Source: Xenorhabdus thuongxuanensis (GTDB lineage: Bacteria; Pseudomonadota; Gammaproteobacteria; Enterobacterales; Enterobacteriaceae). Taken from it: a stretch of DNA of 64,000 bases. Position numbers and translations under genes: made by a program. The notes beneath the pieces are model-generated. The model was not told the DNA's origin. It saw only the letters and a list, made by a program, of their open reading frames with translations, and did no database searches. Numbering within the stretch: the stretch's first letter is position 1; every line of letters starts with the position of its first letter. Below, one piece after another: positions 47,284 to 56,783 of this stretch. Location of the stretch: the NCBI RefSeq assembly GCF_001908095.1, contig NZ_MKGR01000021.1, positions 1 through 64,000 of the forward strand, given 5' to 3'.

Positions 47284-47823
47284 TCATATCATTTTAATAT
47301 CCATAATTGTTTCAATCGCGCCACTTCGTAAGCATCTTTGCTTATTAGGCGTCACATGGATAGCTTGACTAACGGGCAGGACAGGAATACCAGAGCCTAA
47401 GAAGATCGGAATGGTGGTAATAAATAGTTGTTGTAACTCTCCGGCATCGGCAAAGCTTGCGGCAGTTTTACCTCCCCCAATTACCCAAACATCTTTCCCT
47501 TTAGCAGCGACTCTTGCCTCGGCGGCAATATTTTGGGGATTATCATGAGTGATAACGGCATTAATGTTGGCAGAAATCGTTAAGTTTCTTGAGGAGAGGA
47601 TAAAGGAAGGGATATTTTGATACGGCCATTCACCCGCGGCATTTTTCATAATCCACTCATAGGTTCCAGCTCCCATAATTGTGGCTCCGATATTTTGATA
47701 AAATTCATCATAAGGAGTGGCGTCATTGCCTGGAGGGAAATCATATAACCAACCTAATTCATGGTTTTTAGTAGCAATATAACCATCCATTGTGGCGGCA
47801 ACATAATAGATGAGTTTTGACAT
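47284..47823 (-). CDS. DHFR/RibD C-terminal-domain family reductase
   Basis: 179 residues covering one RibD_C domain. N-terminal KLIYYVAATMDGYIA and GAGTYEW, and nucleotide-binding VWVIGGGKTAASF near 118, followed by LFITTIPIFLGSGIPVLP. NADPH-dependent reductases of this fold are common as solitary proteins of unknown substrate; it is not folA. Single gene on the minus strand. Confidence 0.88.
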   Translation of the reverse strand: MSKLIYYVAATMDGYIATKNHELGWLYDFPPGNDATPYDEFYQNIGATIMGAGTYEWIMKNAAGEWPYQNIPSFILSSRNLTISANINAVITHDNPQNIAAEARVAAKGKDVWVIGGGKTAASFADAGELQQLFITTIPIFLGSGIPVLPVSQAIHVTPNKQRCLRSGAIETIMDIKMI

Positions 47824-47940
47824 GGATTTTCCTTATTTTTGCACATAGGGCTATTAATCAGGAGGAAGGTTACGATGCCTGATCAGATAAATAATGATTA
47901 TATACGAACTAGTTACTTTAGCAGGCGAGCAAAAATATGA

Positions 47941-48162
47941 TTATCCTTTTTGAGCTTTCCACCACTGATATAGAGCTTCAATATCCGATGATGAGCTTAT
48001 CGACATTGGTTAAATCAGGTGATAAATAACGGGCACATTCGTCAAATGAATGACCGTGATAGTAACCGGAATAATAACTGAAACGGCCAACCTGAATTTG
48101 GGATTGGTAACCTGTTCCGCTAATGTTTTGCCCTTAAAGGGACTGTCGAAATAGTTTTTCAT
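47941..48162 (-). pseudogene. Decayed catB-type xenobiotic acetyltransferase
   Basis: The ATG overlaps the paaX stop (ATGA). It reads [21 protein letters not shown], the N-terminus of CatB/Vat hexapeptide acetyltransferases. One A is missing in the run near 48100; restoring it yields [20 protein letters not shown] and [16 protein letters not shown], the continuation of that family. A stop then follows and the other ~150 residues, including the hexapeptide core, are absent. Intact relatives acetylate chloramphenicol or similar compounds. Its place just after paaX is where E. coli carries paaY, a different hexapeptide protein. Confidence 0.85.
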
Positions 48163-49100
48163 AGCGTATTCATTTCATTGTGCAACCCGCCAAAACGTCG
48201 GTAATACGCGGCGGTGGGTTGAGGTAATTGGCCAATGGTCGTTTCGCAACGTTCACTGACGTAGCGTGTTGCAGCAAGACCAATATATTGATAAATATTT
48301 ATACACAAATTACGGGCAATTTGCCCTTCCCATTGTGCGGGCAACAGGGCATCAGGCAGTAATGGATCGCGCAGGGCTATGCGGCGGTAAAAGTGGATCA
48401 GCAGCAGGCGCAATTGGAAACAGCGTTCTGGTGTCAGGTCGTCCTCATGGCAATCCCGCAGCAGTGTCATCAATGGGCGGAAGGAAACAATAAATTCGTG
48501 ATAATGCTGTGATATCTGCTCCAGTGACCAATTGTTAGAGACGAGTTCTTTCAAGCTCTGTTCCGAACGTGGGTAAGGATAATCAGCACGGAAATAGATG
48601 ACGGAATCGCTGGCGTCGAGCTCCCCCAACAGGGAAGGAATGTCTCTTTGGGAATGGCTTGGTGCGGCGATCAGGGTGCTGTTAAATTGCGCGAAACCGA
48701 ACCAGGTCAGCTCTTTTCTTAAACGGTTACGTTCGTTTTTGGTGGTGCCTTCCAGTAGCAGCAGATCCCACTTGCCATCCCATTCTGGCTGCTCATTGAG
48801 ATAGATTTTATCCTCTGCATGACGAAATTGATGCATTCCCCGCTCGGCGATGCGGTAATAACTGCGTCGCCCTAGTTTTTCTACCGTAAGCCACCCCTCT
48901 TTTTGCAGCCTGAATACGGATGTTCTCACGAAACGGTCACTAAACCCCATCGGTTCCAGCAAGAGGCTCAAACTGCCAAGCCAAACTTCACCGCCACGGT
49001 GATTCAGGGCGTCCCCATATAAGGAGATGATCAGCGATGTTCCGCTGACAGGCTGTGCATTGAGTGCGTGTTGGATAAAATCGTCAAGTTTATGTGCCAT
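48159..49100 (-). CDS. paaX: Phenylacetate pathway repressor PaaX
   Basis: 313 residues (E. coli 316). GntR-like winged-helix repressor of the paa operons, released by phenylacetyl-CoA. DNA-binding N-terminus ~20-90: GTSLIISLYGDAL, FSDRFVRTSVFRLQKEGWL, and LGRRSYYRIAERG. C-terminal PaaX domain ends with YYRRFGGLHNE. Separated from paaK by 169 bp and a terminator, so it has its own promoter. Confidence 0.95.
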   Translation of the reverse strand: MAHKLDDFIQHALNAQPVSGTSLIISLYGDALNHRGGEVWLGSLSLLLEPMGFSDRFVRTSVFRLQKEGWLTVEKLGRRSYYRIAERGMHQFRHAEDKIYLNEQPEWDGKWDLLLLEGTTKNERNRLRKELTWFGFAQFNSTLIAAPSHSQRDIPSLLGELDASDSVIYFRADYPYPRSEQSLKELVSNNWSLEQISQHYHEFIVSFRPLMTLLRDCHEDDLTPERCFQLRLLLIHFYRRIALRDPLLPDALLPAQWEGQIARNLCINIYQYIGLAATRYVSERCETTIGQLPQPTAAYYRRFGGLHNEMNTL

Positions 49101-49220
49101 AGTTTCTATGATTTGCTCAAAAGTGTGTCATAACGTTAGCATAACTGTATCGATAAGCTTAATCGATATGCTTAGAGAAAACCCTTCGGAGCAACATACT
49201 GTTGGGAAAAATACCATTGA

Positions 49221-49264
49221 AAAAGGTGCCACCGCTGTTTCATCGCATTTAACTTGCGGTGGCA
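49221..49264 (-). terminator. Terminator of the paaA-K operon
   Basis: On the minus strand TGCCACCGC / GCGGTGGCA with a ~20-nt loop is followed by CC and TTTTT, directly after the paaK stop codon. Confidence 0.85.
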
Positions 49265-49269
49265 GAAAG

Positions 49270-50601
49270 TTATTCGCGTGGTCGGTTATCGATTACCCGT
49301 ACCGCTTTACCTTCTGAGCGTGGAATGACACCACAATTGACGATACTGACATCGGTGCTAAGTCCTACTGTCGATTTTATGTGATGGCGCAATTGATGAC
49401 AGAGGTTGCAACGTTGTTCGTGGTTCAGCAGATCTGGCTCTTTCAGTTCAACTTTGACTAACAAGCAGTCATGGTTACCCTCGTGGTTGACTTCCAATTG
49501 ATAATGAGGGGAAAGCTCCTTAAAGCGTATAATCTGTTCTTCTATTTGTGATGGGAAGACATTGATGCCACGGATAATCAGCATGTCATCGGAACGGCCG
49601 GTGATCCTGTCCATGCGACGCATATTACGTGCCGTACCGGGTAATAAGCGTGTCAGGTCGCGGGTGCGATAGCGGATCACGGGCATGGCTTCTTTGCTTA
49701 GGGTAGTGAAAACTAATTCTCCGGTTTCGCCATCTGCCAGATTATTCAGGTTGTCAGGATCAATGACTTCAGGGTAGAAATGATCTTCCCAAATGGTAGA
49801 ACCGTCGGCGTATTCCAGTGATTCCATGGCAACGCCTGGCCCCATCACTTCGGACAGGCCGTAGATGTCCAATGCCTTGATACCCAGGCGTGTTTCAATT
49901 TCAGTACGCAAAGCGGCTGTCCACGGTTCGGCGCCAAAGATGCCAATACGTAAGGAACACGTGCTGGCATCCCCACCCATTTGGCGCTCCAGTTCATCCA
50001 ATAAAGTCAGGCAGTAAGAAGGCGTCATCATAATGATGTCCGGTTTGAAGTCCATAATCAGTTTTGCCTGTTTGATGGTGTTGCCACCAGACATTGGAAT
50101 GACTGTTGCTCCCAATCGTTCAGCACCATAGTGTGCTCCCAAACCTCCCGTGAACAGGCCGTAACCGTAAGCAATGTGAACTTTATCTTTGGCACTGACT
50201 CCGGCAAAGCGCAGACAACGGGCAATGATATTTGCCCACGTGTCGATATCCCGTTGGGTATAACCTACCACAGTAGGACTTCCGGTCATGCCGGATGATG
50301 CGTGGATGCGCACGACCTGCTCCATCGGGACGGCGAAGGCATCAAAAGGATAGTGTTCCCGCAGATCTTGCTTGGTGGTGTAAGGAAATTTGGCGATGTC
50401 ACTGAGTTGCTTGAAATCACTCGGATGGATACCTGCTGCATCAAATTTGTGGCGGTACATGGGAACGTTGCTGTAGGCGTGGTTGAGGGTCCATTTCATC
50501 TGGTTAAATTGCCACGCCTGAATCTCATCACGTGAAGCAAATTCAATGGCGTCCAGAGGTTGTGCAGAGGATTTTTTTAGGTTTTGTACGTTGTTGCTCA
50601 T
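49270..50601 (-). CDS. paaK: Phenylacetate-CoA ligase PaaK
   Basis: 443 residues (E. coli 437). Activates phenylacetate to phenylacetyl-CoA, the pathway inducer and entry substrate. HIAYGYGLFTGGLGAHYGAERLGATVIPMSGGNT and DIYGLSEVMGPGVAMESLE are intact, as are VIRYRTRDLTRLL and DDMLIIRGINVFPSQIE. The P-loop reads SSGMTGSPTVVGY where PaaK enzymes usually have SSGTTGKPT, an unusual double change. Last gene of the operon, 141 bp after paaJ. Confidence 0.94.
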   Translation of the reverse strand: MSNNVQNLKKSSAQPLDAIEFASRDEIQAWQFNQMKWTLNHAYSNVPMYRHKFDAAGIHPSDFKQLSDIAKFPYTTKQDLREHYPFDAFAVPMEQVVRIHASSGMTGSPTVVGYTQRDIDTWANIIARCLRFAGVSAKDKVHIAYGYGLFTGGLGAHYGAERLGATVIPMSGGNTIKQAKLIMDFKPDIIMMTPSYCLTLLDELERQMGGDASTCSLRIGIFGAEPWTAALRTEIETRLGIKALDIYGLSEVMGPGVAMESLEYADGSTIWEDHFYPEVIDPDNLNNLADGETGELVFTTLSKEAMPVIRYRTRDLTRLLPGTARNMRRMDRITGRSDDMLIIRGINVFPSQIEEQIIRFKELSPHYQLEVNHEGNHDCLLVKVELKEPDLLNHEQRCNLCHQLRHHIKSTVGLSTDVSIVNCGVIPRSEGKAVRVIDNRPRE

Positions 50602-50742
50602 AATTTCCTGTCCTTTTGTTGATTTGTTTGTAACAGGTTGCTTTTATCGTTATGTGCACGTAGTGATATGCAGGTGTTGGTTAAGTCAGGTAACTGTGTA
50701 TCAGTTTATTGTTGTTAAAAATGATCGTTGTGAAAATAGCTG

Positions 50743-51957
50743 CTATGAAACACGTTCAATAATCATGGCGATGCCTTGTCCCACGCCAATACACATGGTG
50801 CATAAGGCGTAACGTCCGGCACGTCGCTCCAGTTCAAGGGTGGCTGTCAGCGCAAGACGGGTTCCGCTCATACCCAAAGGATGTCCTAGTGCAATTGCTC
50901 CTCCATTCGGGTTTACGTGCTCTGCATCATCTGGTAATCCCAGTTGGCGTATGACAGCCAGCGCCTGTGCAGCGAAAGCCTCATTCAGTTCAATAACATC
51001 CATTTGATTTAGGGTTAAGCCTGTGAGTTCCAGTACCTTGCGAGTCGCAGGCAGTGGCCCGATCCCCATGATGCGTGGTTCAACACCACATGTTGCTGTT
51101 GCGATGATGCGCGCCCGTGGTGTCAGCCCTTGGCGTAAGGCAGCCGTTTCTGAGGCGATGATCAGCGCCGCAGCACCATCGTTAACACCGGAAGCGTTAC
51201 CCGCGGTGATGGTGCCGTCTGCACGAAATGGGGTTTTGAGCCGTTGTAATTGTTCGAGCGTCGTTTCTGGTCGGGGATGCTCATCCTGTGAAATGACCGT
51301 TGCTACACCTTTTTTGTTGGCTGGAGGGAGAGTAACAGGGATGATTTCCTCGGCCAGTACGCCACGTCGTTGCGCTCTGGCGGCACGTTGCTGGCTGCGC
51401 AGGGCGAAGGCATCTTGGTCATCACGGCTAATTTTAAATTGGGCTGCGACATTTTCTGCCGTTTCTGGCATGGAGTCTGTGCCGAATTGTTGTTGCATCA
51501 GAGGGTTAATAAAGCGCCAGCCAAGGGTGGTATCAAAGATCTCAGCCTGTCGGCTGAAAGCACGGTCTGTTTTGCTCATCACAAAAGGAGCACGGGTCAT
51601 GGATTCAACGCCACCCGCCAATATCAGTTGAGCATCGCCGGATTTAATACTGCGAGCGGCGAAGGCCAGTGCATCCAGACCTGAGCCACATAACCGATTG
51701 ACTGTCGTGCCAGAAACCGAATTTGGCACTCCTGCTAACAATAGTGCCATGCGTGCGACGTTGCGATTATCTTCTCCTGCCTGATTAGCGCAGCCAAAGA
51801 TCACATCGTCAATTTGTTCCCAATCCAATGCTGGATAACGAGTCATCAATGCCCGTAGCGGCAGGGCTGCCAGATCATCAGCCCGCAGGCTGGATAGCGC
51901 ACCACCATAACGGCCGATAGGTGTGCGGATACCATCACAGATAAATGCATGATTCAT
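50743..51957 (-). CDS. paaJ: 3-oxoadipyl-CoA / 3-oxo-5,6-dehydrosuberyl-CoA thiolase PaaJ
   Basis: 404 residues (E. coli 401). Cleaves the two beta-keto CoA intermediates to give acetyl-CoA and, finally, succinyl-CoA. Nucleophile Cys in [14 protein letters not shown] near 90; [17 protein letters not shown] with the active His near 355; second Cys in [10 protein letters not shown] near the C-terminus. Overlaps paaI by 4 nt. Confidence 0.95.
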   Translation of the reverse strand: MNHAFICDGIRTPIGRYGGALSSLRADDLAALPLRALMTRYPALDWEQIDDVIFGCANQAGEDNRNVARMALLLAGVPNSVSGTTVNRLCGSGLDALAFAARSIKSGDAQLILAGGVESMTRAPFVMSKTDRAFSRQAEIFDTTLGWRFINPLMQQQFGTDSMPETAENVAAQFKISRDDQDAFALRSQQRAARAQRRGVLAEEIIPVTLPPANKKGVATVISQDEHPRPETTLEQLQRLKTPFRADGTITAGNASGVNDGAAALIIASETAALRQGLTPRARIIATATCGVEPRIMGIGPLPATRKVLELTGLTLNQMDVIELNEAFAAQALAVIRQLGLPDDAEHVNPNGGAIALGHPLGMSGTRLALTATLELERRAGRYALCTMCIGVGQGIAMIIERVS

Positions 51958-52436
51958 GATTGTTCTCCCTGACAGTTTGGCTGGGTTTTTTCCTCAGTAT
52001 TGCCAGAAATAGGGTGACTGAGACGATAGGAGTAACCGCGGAAAAAAGCGACAACTTTGCTATTCTGATTGATGATCTCCACATCATATAGGCCAGTGTT
52101 TTTGCCTTGATGCCGAACAGAAGCAGTGGCGGTTAGTTGATCACCCACCAATGCCGGACGGATAAAATCAATGCTGCCTCTGGAAGCGACGGCTGCCAGT
52201 CCCTCGCTGTTACAGGCATAGGCGAAAGCTGTATCCGCCAGGCTGAACAGAATGCCACCATGACAACTTTGATGGCCGTTGAGCATATTGGGTACTATTT
52301 TCATACTGAGTCGGGCGAATCCGATATCGATATGCTCAATGTGCATTCCCATATTTTGGGCACAGGCATCTTGGGTATACATGGCTTCAACGTGATGGCG
52401 AGCCAGTTGGCTTGCTGTGTTACCATTATCTTGCAT
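51954..52436 (-). CDS. paaI: Acyl-CoA thioesterase PaaI
   Basis: 160 residues (E. coli 140; about 20 more at both ends). Hotdog-fold thioesterase thought to rescue CoA from dead-end ring-hydroxylated intermediates. Conserved MLNGHQSCHGGILFSLADTAFAYACNSEGLAAVAS including the catalytic Asp. Overlaps paaH by 11 nt. Confidence 0.94.
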   Translation of the reverse strand: MQDNGNTASQLARHHVEAMYTQDACAQNMGMHIEHIDIGFARLSMKIVPNMLNGHQSCHGGILFSLADTAFAYACNSEGLAAVASRGSIDFIRPALVGDQLTATASVRHQGKNTGLYDVEIINQNSKVVAFFRGYSYRLSHPISGNTEEKTQPNCQGEQS

Positions 52437-54063
52437 GGTTATCCCCTTTCTTGTGTTGTTGGGCCTGCTGGAGAGGGAGTCTGGTATGTCCCGCCGCTAA
52501 TTGGCGCAGCAAGGGCGCTGGGCGGTAACGGGATTCACCATAGAACTTTTGCAAGTTTTCCAACGTACTGAGAATATGTTTCCAACCCAACTGTTCCCCC
52601 CATGCCAGAGGGCCGATGGGATAATTCACACCATGGCACATCGCCAGATCGATATCTTCAGCGCTGGCGATACCTTTATGAATGGCATCCAATGCCTCGT
52701 TGCACAACATAGCAACGGTACGCATGGTTAGCAGGGCGGGATAATCTGGCAGGAGAATAACTTGCTTACCGAGGGATTGCAGAAAACCGATCACCTTTGC
52801 TGTTTGTTGGGGCGTATTCTGGCAGGCGGCACTAAGAGTCATGATAGAAGCCAATTGGTGATTGGCAGAAAGATCAAATTGCACCACGGGTGCCCTGACT
52901 TCGTCAGCAATCTGTGCACTGGTTCTCCCTTTGGCCAGAATCAAGAGCGTTTCATCAACCTGTAAAGTCGGGGAGTGGAATCGGTCATTTTTGCTTTCTT
53001 CGAAGAGGATTCCATATTGCTGTAACTTAGGCTGTTGTAACAGGGCAACAAAGTGTGGCAATGCTGCCCAATTTCCTGTCGCCTTGATCCGCACCGGCTG
53101 TTTTTGTGCTTTGGTGTGTTTCGGCTCTATTTTAGGCTGTGGCTGGGTTTCTTTTGTTCCACCGTTTTTTCTTATGCTGTTGTTTCCTTTTATATCATAG
53201 GAATAGAAACCACGACCGCGTTTGCGTCCAAGATGATCGGCATCCACCAACTCTTTTTGCAGTAGTGAAGGCTGAAAGCGGGGATCGTAATGGAAGGCAT
53301 GGAACAGGGATTCGGTTACAGTATAGTTAATGTCATTGCCAATCAAATCCATCAGTTGTAATGGTCCCATCGCAAAACCGCCCGATTCTTTGAGGACTGC
53401 ATCCAGTGTGGCGGGTGTCGCAATCCGTTCTTCCAGTGCGCGCAGGGTTTCAGCATAGAATGGACGGGCGATGCGATTGACGATAAACCCCGGCGTAGAA
53501 CGGCAAATCACAGGCTGTTTTTTCCAGCCCGTCACGAGGGTTTTGAGTGTTGCCACGGTTTGAGGGGAGGTTTCCAAACCTTGTACGATTTCCACCAGCT
53601 TCATTAGGGGGGCTGGGTTGAAAAAATGTAGCCCTGCCATGCGTTGCGGAGCAGACAGAACACGGGCAATGGCGGTAATCGACAATGATGAAGTATTGCT
53701 GGCAAACAGGGTTTGGTGTGAACAAATGGATTCCAGTTGTTGGAAGAGATTCTGTTTAGCTTCCAGTTGTTCGACAATGGCTTCGATCACCAGACCACAC
53801 GGTGCCAGCGTATGTAACGAATTTACCTGAGTGATGCGTTGTAACAGAGCTTCTGTTGCGCTGGCCTCTGCTTTGCCTGCTGCCACACGTTGATGCAGGC
53901 GAGCATGTAAATTGTCCAGTGCCTGACTGACCGCTTCGCCATTGAGGTCAAACAGCAGGACGGAATGTCCTGCCTGAGCTGCAACTTGGGCAATGCCGAT
54001 ACCCATTGTTCCCGCACCGATAACGGCTATGGAGCCGTGGAGGTGAGGCGTGGTCATGATCAT
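52426..54063 (-). CDS. paaH: 3-hydroxyadipyl-CoA dehydrogenase PaaH
   Basis: 545 residues (E. coli 475). NAD-dependent oxidation of 3-hydroxyadipyl-CoA. N-terminal Rossmann motif IAVIGAGTMGIGIAQ, GLHFFNPAPLMKLVEIV, and STPGFIVNR; the C-terminal domain (ALDAIHKGIASAEDIDLAM, GVNYPIGPLAWGEQLGW) is also present. The extra ~70 residues lie mainly in a Lys/Gln/Pro-rich linker (~295-335) between the two parts. The ATG may be 54063 (overlapping the paaG stop) or, better spaced from AAGGGG, 54057. Confidence 0.94.
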   Translation of the reverse strand: MIMTTPHLHGSIAVIGAGTMGIGIAQVAAQAGHSVLLFDLNGEAVSQALDNLHARLHQRVAAGKAEASATEALLQRITQVNSLHTLAPCGLVIEAIVEQLEAKQNLFQQLESICSHQTLFASNTSSLSITAIARVLSAPQRMAGLHFFNPAPLMKLVEIVQGLETSPQTVATLKTLVTGWKKQPVICRSTPGFIVNRIARPFYAETLRALEERIATPATLDAVLKESGGFAMGPLQLMDLIGNDINYTVTESLFHAFHYDPRFQPSLLQKELVDADHLGRKRGRGFYSYDIKGNNSIRKNGGTKETQPQPKIEPKHTKAQKQPVRIKATGNWAALPHFVALLQQPKLQQYGILFEESKNDRFHSPTLQVDETLLILAKGRTSAQIADEVRAPVVQFDLSANHQLASIMTLSAACQNTPQQTAKVIGFLQSLGKQVILLPDYPALLTMRTVAMLCNEALDAIHKGIASAEDIDLAMCHGVNYPIGPLAWGEQLGWKHILSTLENLQKFYGESRYRPAPLLRQLAAGHTRLPLQQAQQHKKGDNHAR

Positions 54064-54857
54064 TTCCCCTTGAACGTTGGCTGGCGTTTTTCAATGAACG
54101 CATTGACACCTTCACGAAAATCTTCGCTATGCCCGCACAGGCGTTGTAAATCTCGTTCGAGAGCAAGCTGTTGTTCCAGTGTATTGGTTGCGGCTGCATA
54201 GGTGGCTTGCTTGATGCAGCCAAGAGCCAAAGTAGGTTGGGCAGCAAGGTGTAGAGCGAGCTTCTGGGTTTTATCTTCCAACTCTTCTGGCTCAACGACT
54301 TGCCAGATCATTCCCCAATCCAGTGCTTGTTCAGCGCTGATTTTGTCGCCCAAAAGTGCCATCCCCATTGCTCGCGCTTGTCCAATCTTATGGGGCAGGA
54401 ACCAGCTACCGCCAGAATCAGGTGTCAGGCCAATACGGCAGAAAGCCTGAATAAAGCTGGCGGTACGGGAAGCGATCACAATGTCACAAGCCAGGGCAAG
54501 GGAGACACCAGCACCAGCCGCCACGCCGTTGACAGCGCAAATAATGGGCTTAGGCAGGGAAGTCATACGTCGGATCAGCGGGTTGTAGTAGCGTTCAACA
54601 GATTGGCCGAGATCAGGGATACAGCCATCAGAAATGATGGCATTGCGATCATTTAAATCTTGTCCGGCGCAGAAGCCGCGTCCGGTTCCGGTGAGCAGGA
54701 CACAGCGTACGGACTTATCCTGTTCAGCAATATCCATTGCCTGACTTAATTGTCGGTGCAGTTCCTCGTTAAAGCTATTGAGGCATTCTGGACGGTTGAG
54801 AGTAATGCTAAGGACACCTGCTTGTATATCAGTCAGTACCGTTGACATGTTTTCCAT
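54060..54857 (-). CDS. paaG: Ring-1,2-epoxyphenylacetyl-CoA isomerase PaaG
   Basis: 265 residues (E. coli 262). Crotonase-fold enzyme turning the ring epoxide into the oxepin and later moving a double bond. RGFCAGQDLNDR near 65, AVNGVAAGAGVSLALACDIVIAS (oxyanion hole) near 110, and the catalytic Asp region GLTPDSGGSWFLP near 140. Shares 4 nt with paaH; starts 3 nt after paaF. Confidence 0.95.
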   Translation of the reverse strand: MENMSTVLTDIQAGVLSITLNRPECLNSFNEELHRQLSQAMDIAEQDKSVRCVLLTGTGRGFCAGQDLNDRNAIISDGCIPDLGQSVERYYNPLIRRMTSLPKPIICAVNGVAAGAGVSLALACDIVIASRTASFIQAFCRIGLTPDSGGSWFLPHKIGQARAMGMALLGDKISAEQALDWGMIWQVVEPEELEDKTQKLALHLAAQPTLALGCIKQATYAAATNTLEQQLALERDLQRLCGHSEDFREGVNAFIEKRQPTFKGK

Positions 54858-54860
54858 CTG

Positions 54861-55634
54861 TCAGAACCCCTTAAATGTTGGTTTACGTTTTTCCAGAAAG
54901 GCGGAGATGCCTTCCTGACGATCGGTTGTGCCTGCCAACGTAACAAAATGCTGGCGTTCGGCGAGTAGCCCTTGTGACAGGCTTGTTTCTTGTGCGGCCT
55001 TGAGGGCTGCTTTAGCTGCCCGAAGTGCCAGAGGGGAAAATTCACTGATGCGTTGGGCGAGTTGCTCTGCACGCTCTAATGTCAGGGCATCAGTGCAAAC
55101 CTCACTGACCAGCCCCGCTTCCAGGGCGCGATGGGCATCGATAGCCTCGCCGGTCAATACCATCTGGTAAGCCGATGCCTTGCCGACGCTGCGGATGAGC
55201 CGTTGTGTTCCCCCCGCCCCTGGCATCAACCCCAGGGTGATTTCTGGCAGACCAAAACGGGCGTTTTCTCCACAAATCACCAAATCACAAGCCAATGCCA
55301 GTTCGCAGCCCGCGCCAAGTGCGTAACCATTGACAGCAGCGATCAGGGGTTTGCTGATATTATTTAAACGTTGCCAAAGTTGTGGGCGGCGATCAGTCAT
55401 GGCTGTAGCAATGTTTTGTTGTTGCAGTTCTTTCAGGTCGGCACCTGCCGCGAAACAGCGCGCTGATCCCGTAATAACAATGACTCCGGTTCCGTTATCC
55501 GTATCCGCGAATTCCAATTGCTGCACGAGTTGTTCCAGACAGTCATTACTGAGGGCATTGCGCACTTCTGGCCGATTTAGGGTTAATGTGCGTACTCTTT
55601 GCTGCTGGTGGCATAAAATCCATTCCTGACTCAT
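54861..55634 (-). CDS. paaF: 2,3-dehydroadipyl-CoA hydratase PaaF
   Basis: 257 residues (E. coli 255). Crotonase-fold hydratase; ARCFAAGADLKEL near 60, AVNGYALGAGCELALACDLVI near 105, and FGLPEITLGLMPGAGGTQRL near 130 carrying both catalytic glutamates, which marks it as a hydratase unlike PaaG. Confidence 0.95.
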   Translation of the reverse strand: MSQEWILCHQQQRVRTLTLNRPEVRNALSNDCLEQLVQQLEFADTDNGTGVIVITGSARCFAAGADLKELQQQNIATAMTDRRPQLWQRLNNISKPLIAAVNGYALGAGCELALACDLVICGENARFGLPEITLGLMPGAGGTQRLIRSVGKASAYQMVLTGEAIDAHRALEAGLVSEVCTDALTLERAEQLAQRISEFSPLALRAAKAALKAAQETSLSQGLLAERQHFVTLAGTTDRQEGISAFLEKRKPTFKGF

Positions 55635-55663
55635 GGTAGTTCCTCACAAGCATATGAAAGTGG

Positions 55664-56755
55664 CTAGACATCAAAATCGACAACTACGCCATCGCCTTTC
55701 GGCCATGACTGGCAGCTTAAGATATAACCGGCAGCCAATTGATCGGGTTCCAGGCTGTAGTTCACCCTCATGTCCACTTCGCCGGATTTAAGCCGGCATT
55801 TACAGGTAGCACATACTCCTCCTTTGCAGGCGTAGGGTAAGTCTGCGCCCTGGCGCAATGCGGCATCGAGGATACTGTCATCTTCGGCGTTCATGGCAAT
55901 ATTGAGGGTGCGACCATCCAGGTGGATCTCAACGCGAGTCTCACTACGTTCTGTGAGATTGGCTGGCTGTCGGGAATTTATTGTGGCTTGTCCGGTATTG
56001 AAGCGTTCACTATGGATACGTTTAGCAGGTATTCCCACCTGTTCCAGCGCAGAATGAGCGTCATCCAACATGGTTTCCGGCCCACAGAGAAAAGCATGGT
56101 CAAATTGGGTAAAATTGAGCAGGGTTTTGCCAATGCGGTTTAGGTGCTCAGTATCAATGCGTCCGTTAAACAGTGGGCTATCAGTGGATTCCTGACTAAA
56201 CAGGTACAGCACCTGAAAACGGCTGAGGTAGCAATTCTTGAGATCGGCCAGTGTTTCTTTGAACATGGTAGAGCGGCTGGTGCGATTGCCATAAATAAGC
56301 GTAAAAGTACTATTGGGTTCTAGTGCCAGCGTACTTTTGATGATCGATAAAATGGGAGTGATACCCGAACCAGCGGCGATAGCCAGATAATGCCCCTGTT
56401 GGCCTGTATTGGGGTGATGACCAAAATTTCCTTGTGGCTGCATGACTTCCAGCTCATCCCCGACTTTTAATTGTTGATTGATGAAGGTCGAAAAGCGGCC
56501 TTGGTGAATGGCCTTGACACCAATTTGTAATACATCATCCAACGGTGAGCTACAGATGGAGTAGCAGCGGCGTAGTTCTTCGTTATTTACTTTCGCCTTG
56601 AGTGTCAGGTGTTGGCCAGGGTGATAGCAGAACTGTTTTTTCAGTTCAGCAGGAATATGCAGGGTAACGACCACAGCATCCGGCGTTTCCCTTTCGATGG
56701 CGGCAATACTTAAGCGGTGAAAGCCATGTGAGCGTGTTTGATGCAAAGTGGACAT
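55664..56755 (-). CDS. paaE: Phenylacetyl-CoA epoxidase reductase PaaE
   Basis: 363 residues from the ATG at 56755 (GAGGAAAG upstream; E. coli 356). Passes NADPH electrons to the PaaAC oxygenase. FAD/NAD domain: RRCYSICSS near 75, GSGITPILSI near 130, and TLIYGNRTS. C-terminal plant-type 2Fe-2S ferredoxin: CKGGVCATCKC near 310 and LSCQSWP near 350. The frame stays open 138 nt upstream into paaD's end; that extension is not conserved. Confidence 0.95.
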   Translation of the reverse strand: MSTLHQTRSHGFHRLSIAAIERETPDAVVVTLHIPAELKKQFCYHPGQHLTLKAKVNNEELRRCYSICSSPLDDVLQIGVKAIHQGRFSTFINQQLKVGDELEVMQPQGNFGHHPNTGQQGHYLAIAAGSGITPILSIIKSTLALEPNSTFTLIYGNRTSRSTMFKETLADLKNCYLSRFQVLYLFSQESTDSPLFNGRIDTEHLNRIGKTLLNFTQFDHAFLCGPETMLDDAHSALEQVGIPAKRIHSERFNTGQATINSRQPANLTERSETRVEIHLDGRTLNIAMNAEDDSILDAALRQGADLPYACKGGVCATCKCRLKSGEVDMRVNYSLEPDQLAAGYILSCQSWPKGDGVVVDFDV

Positions 56756-56783
56756 CTTACTTTCCTCTTTAAGTGCACCCTCG

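Noticed and set aside
51023-51631. 202-codon plus-strand frame in the paaJ region
   Set aside because: It lies wholly antisense to the well-supported paaJ and encodes no recognisable domain.
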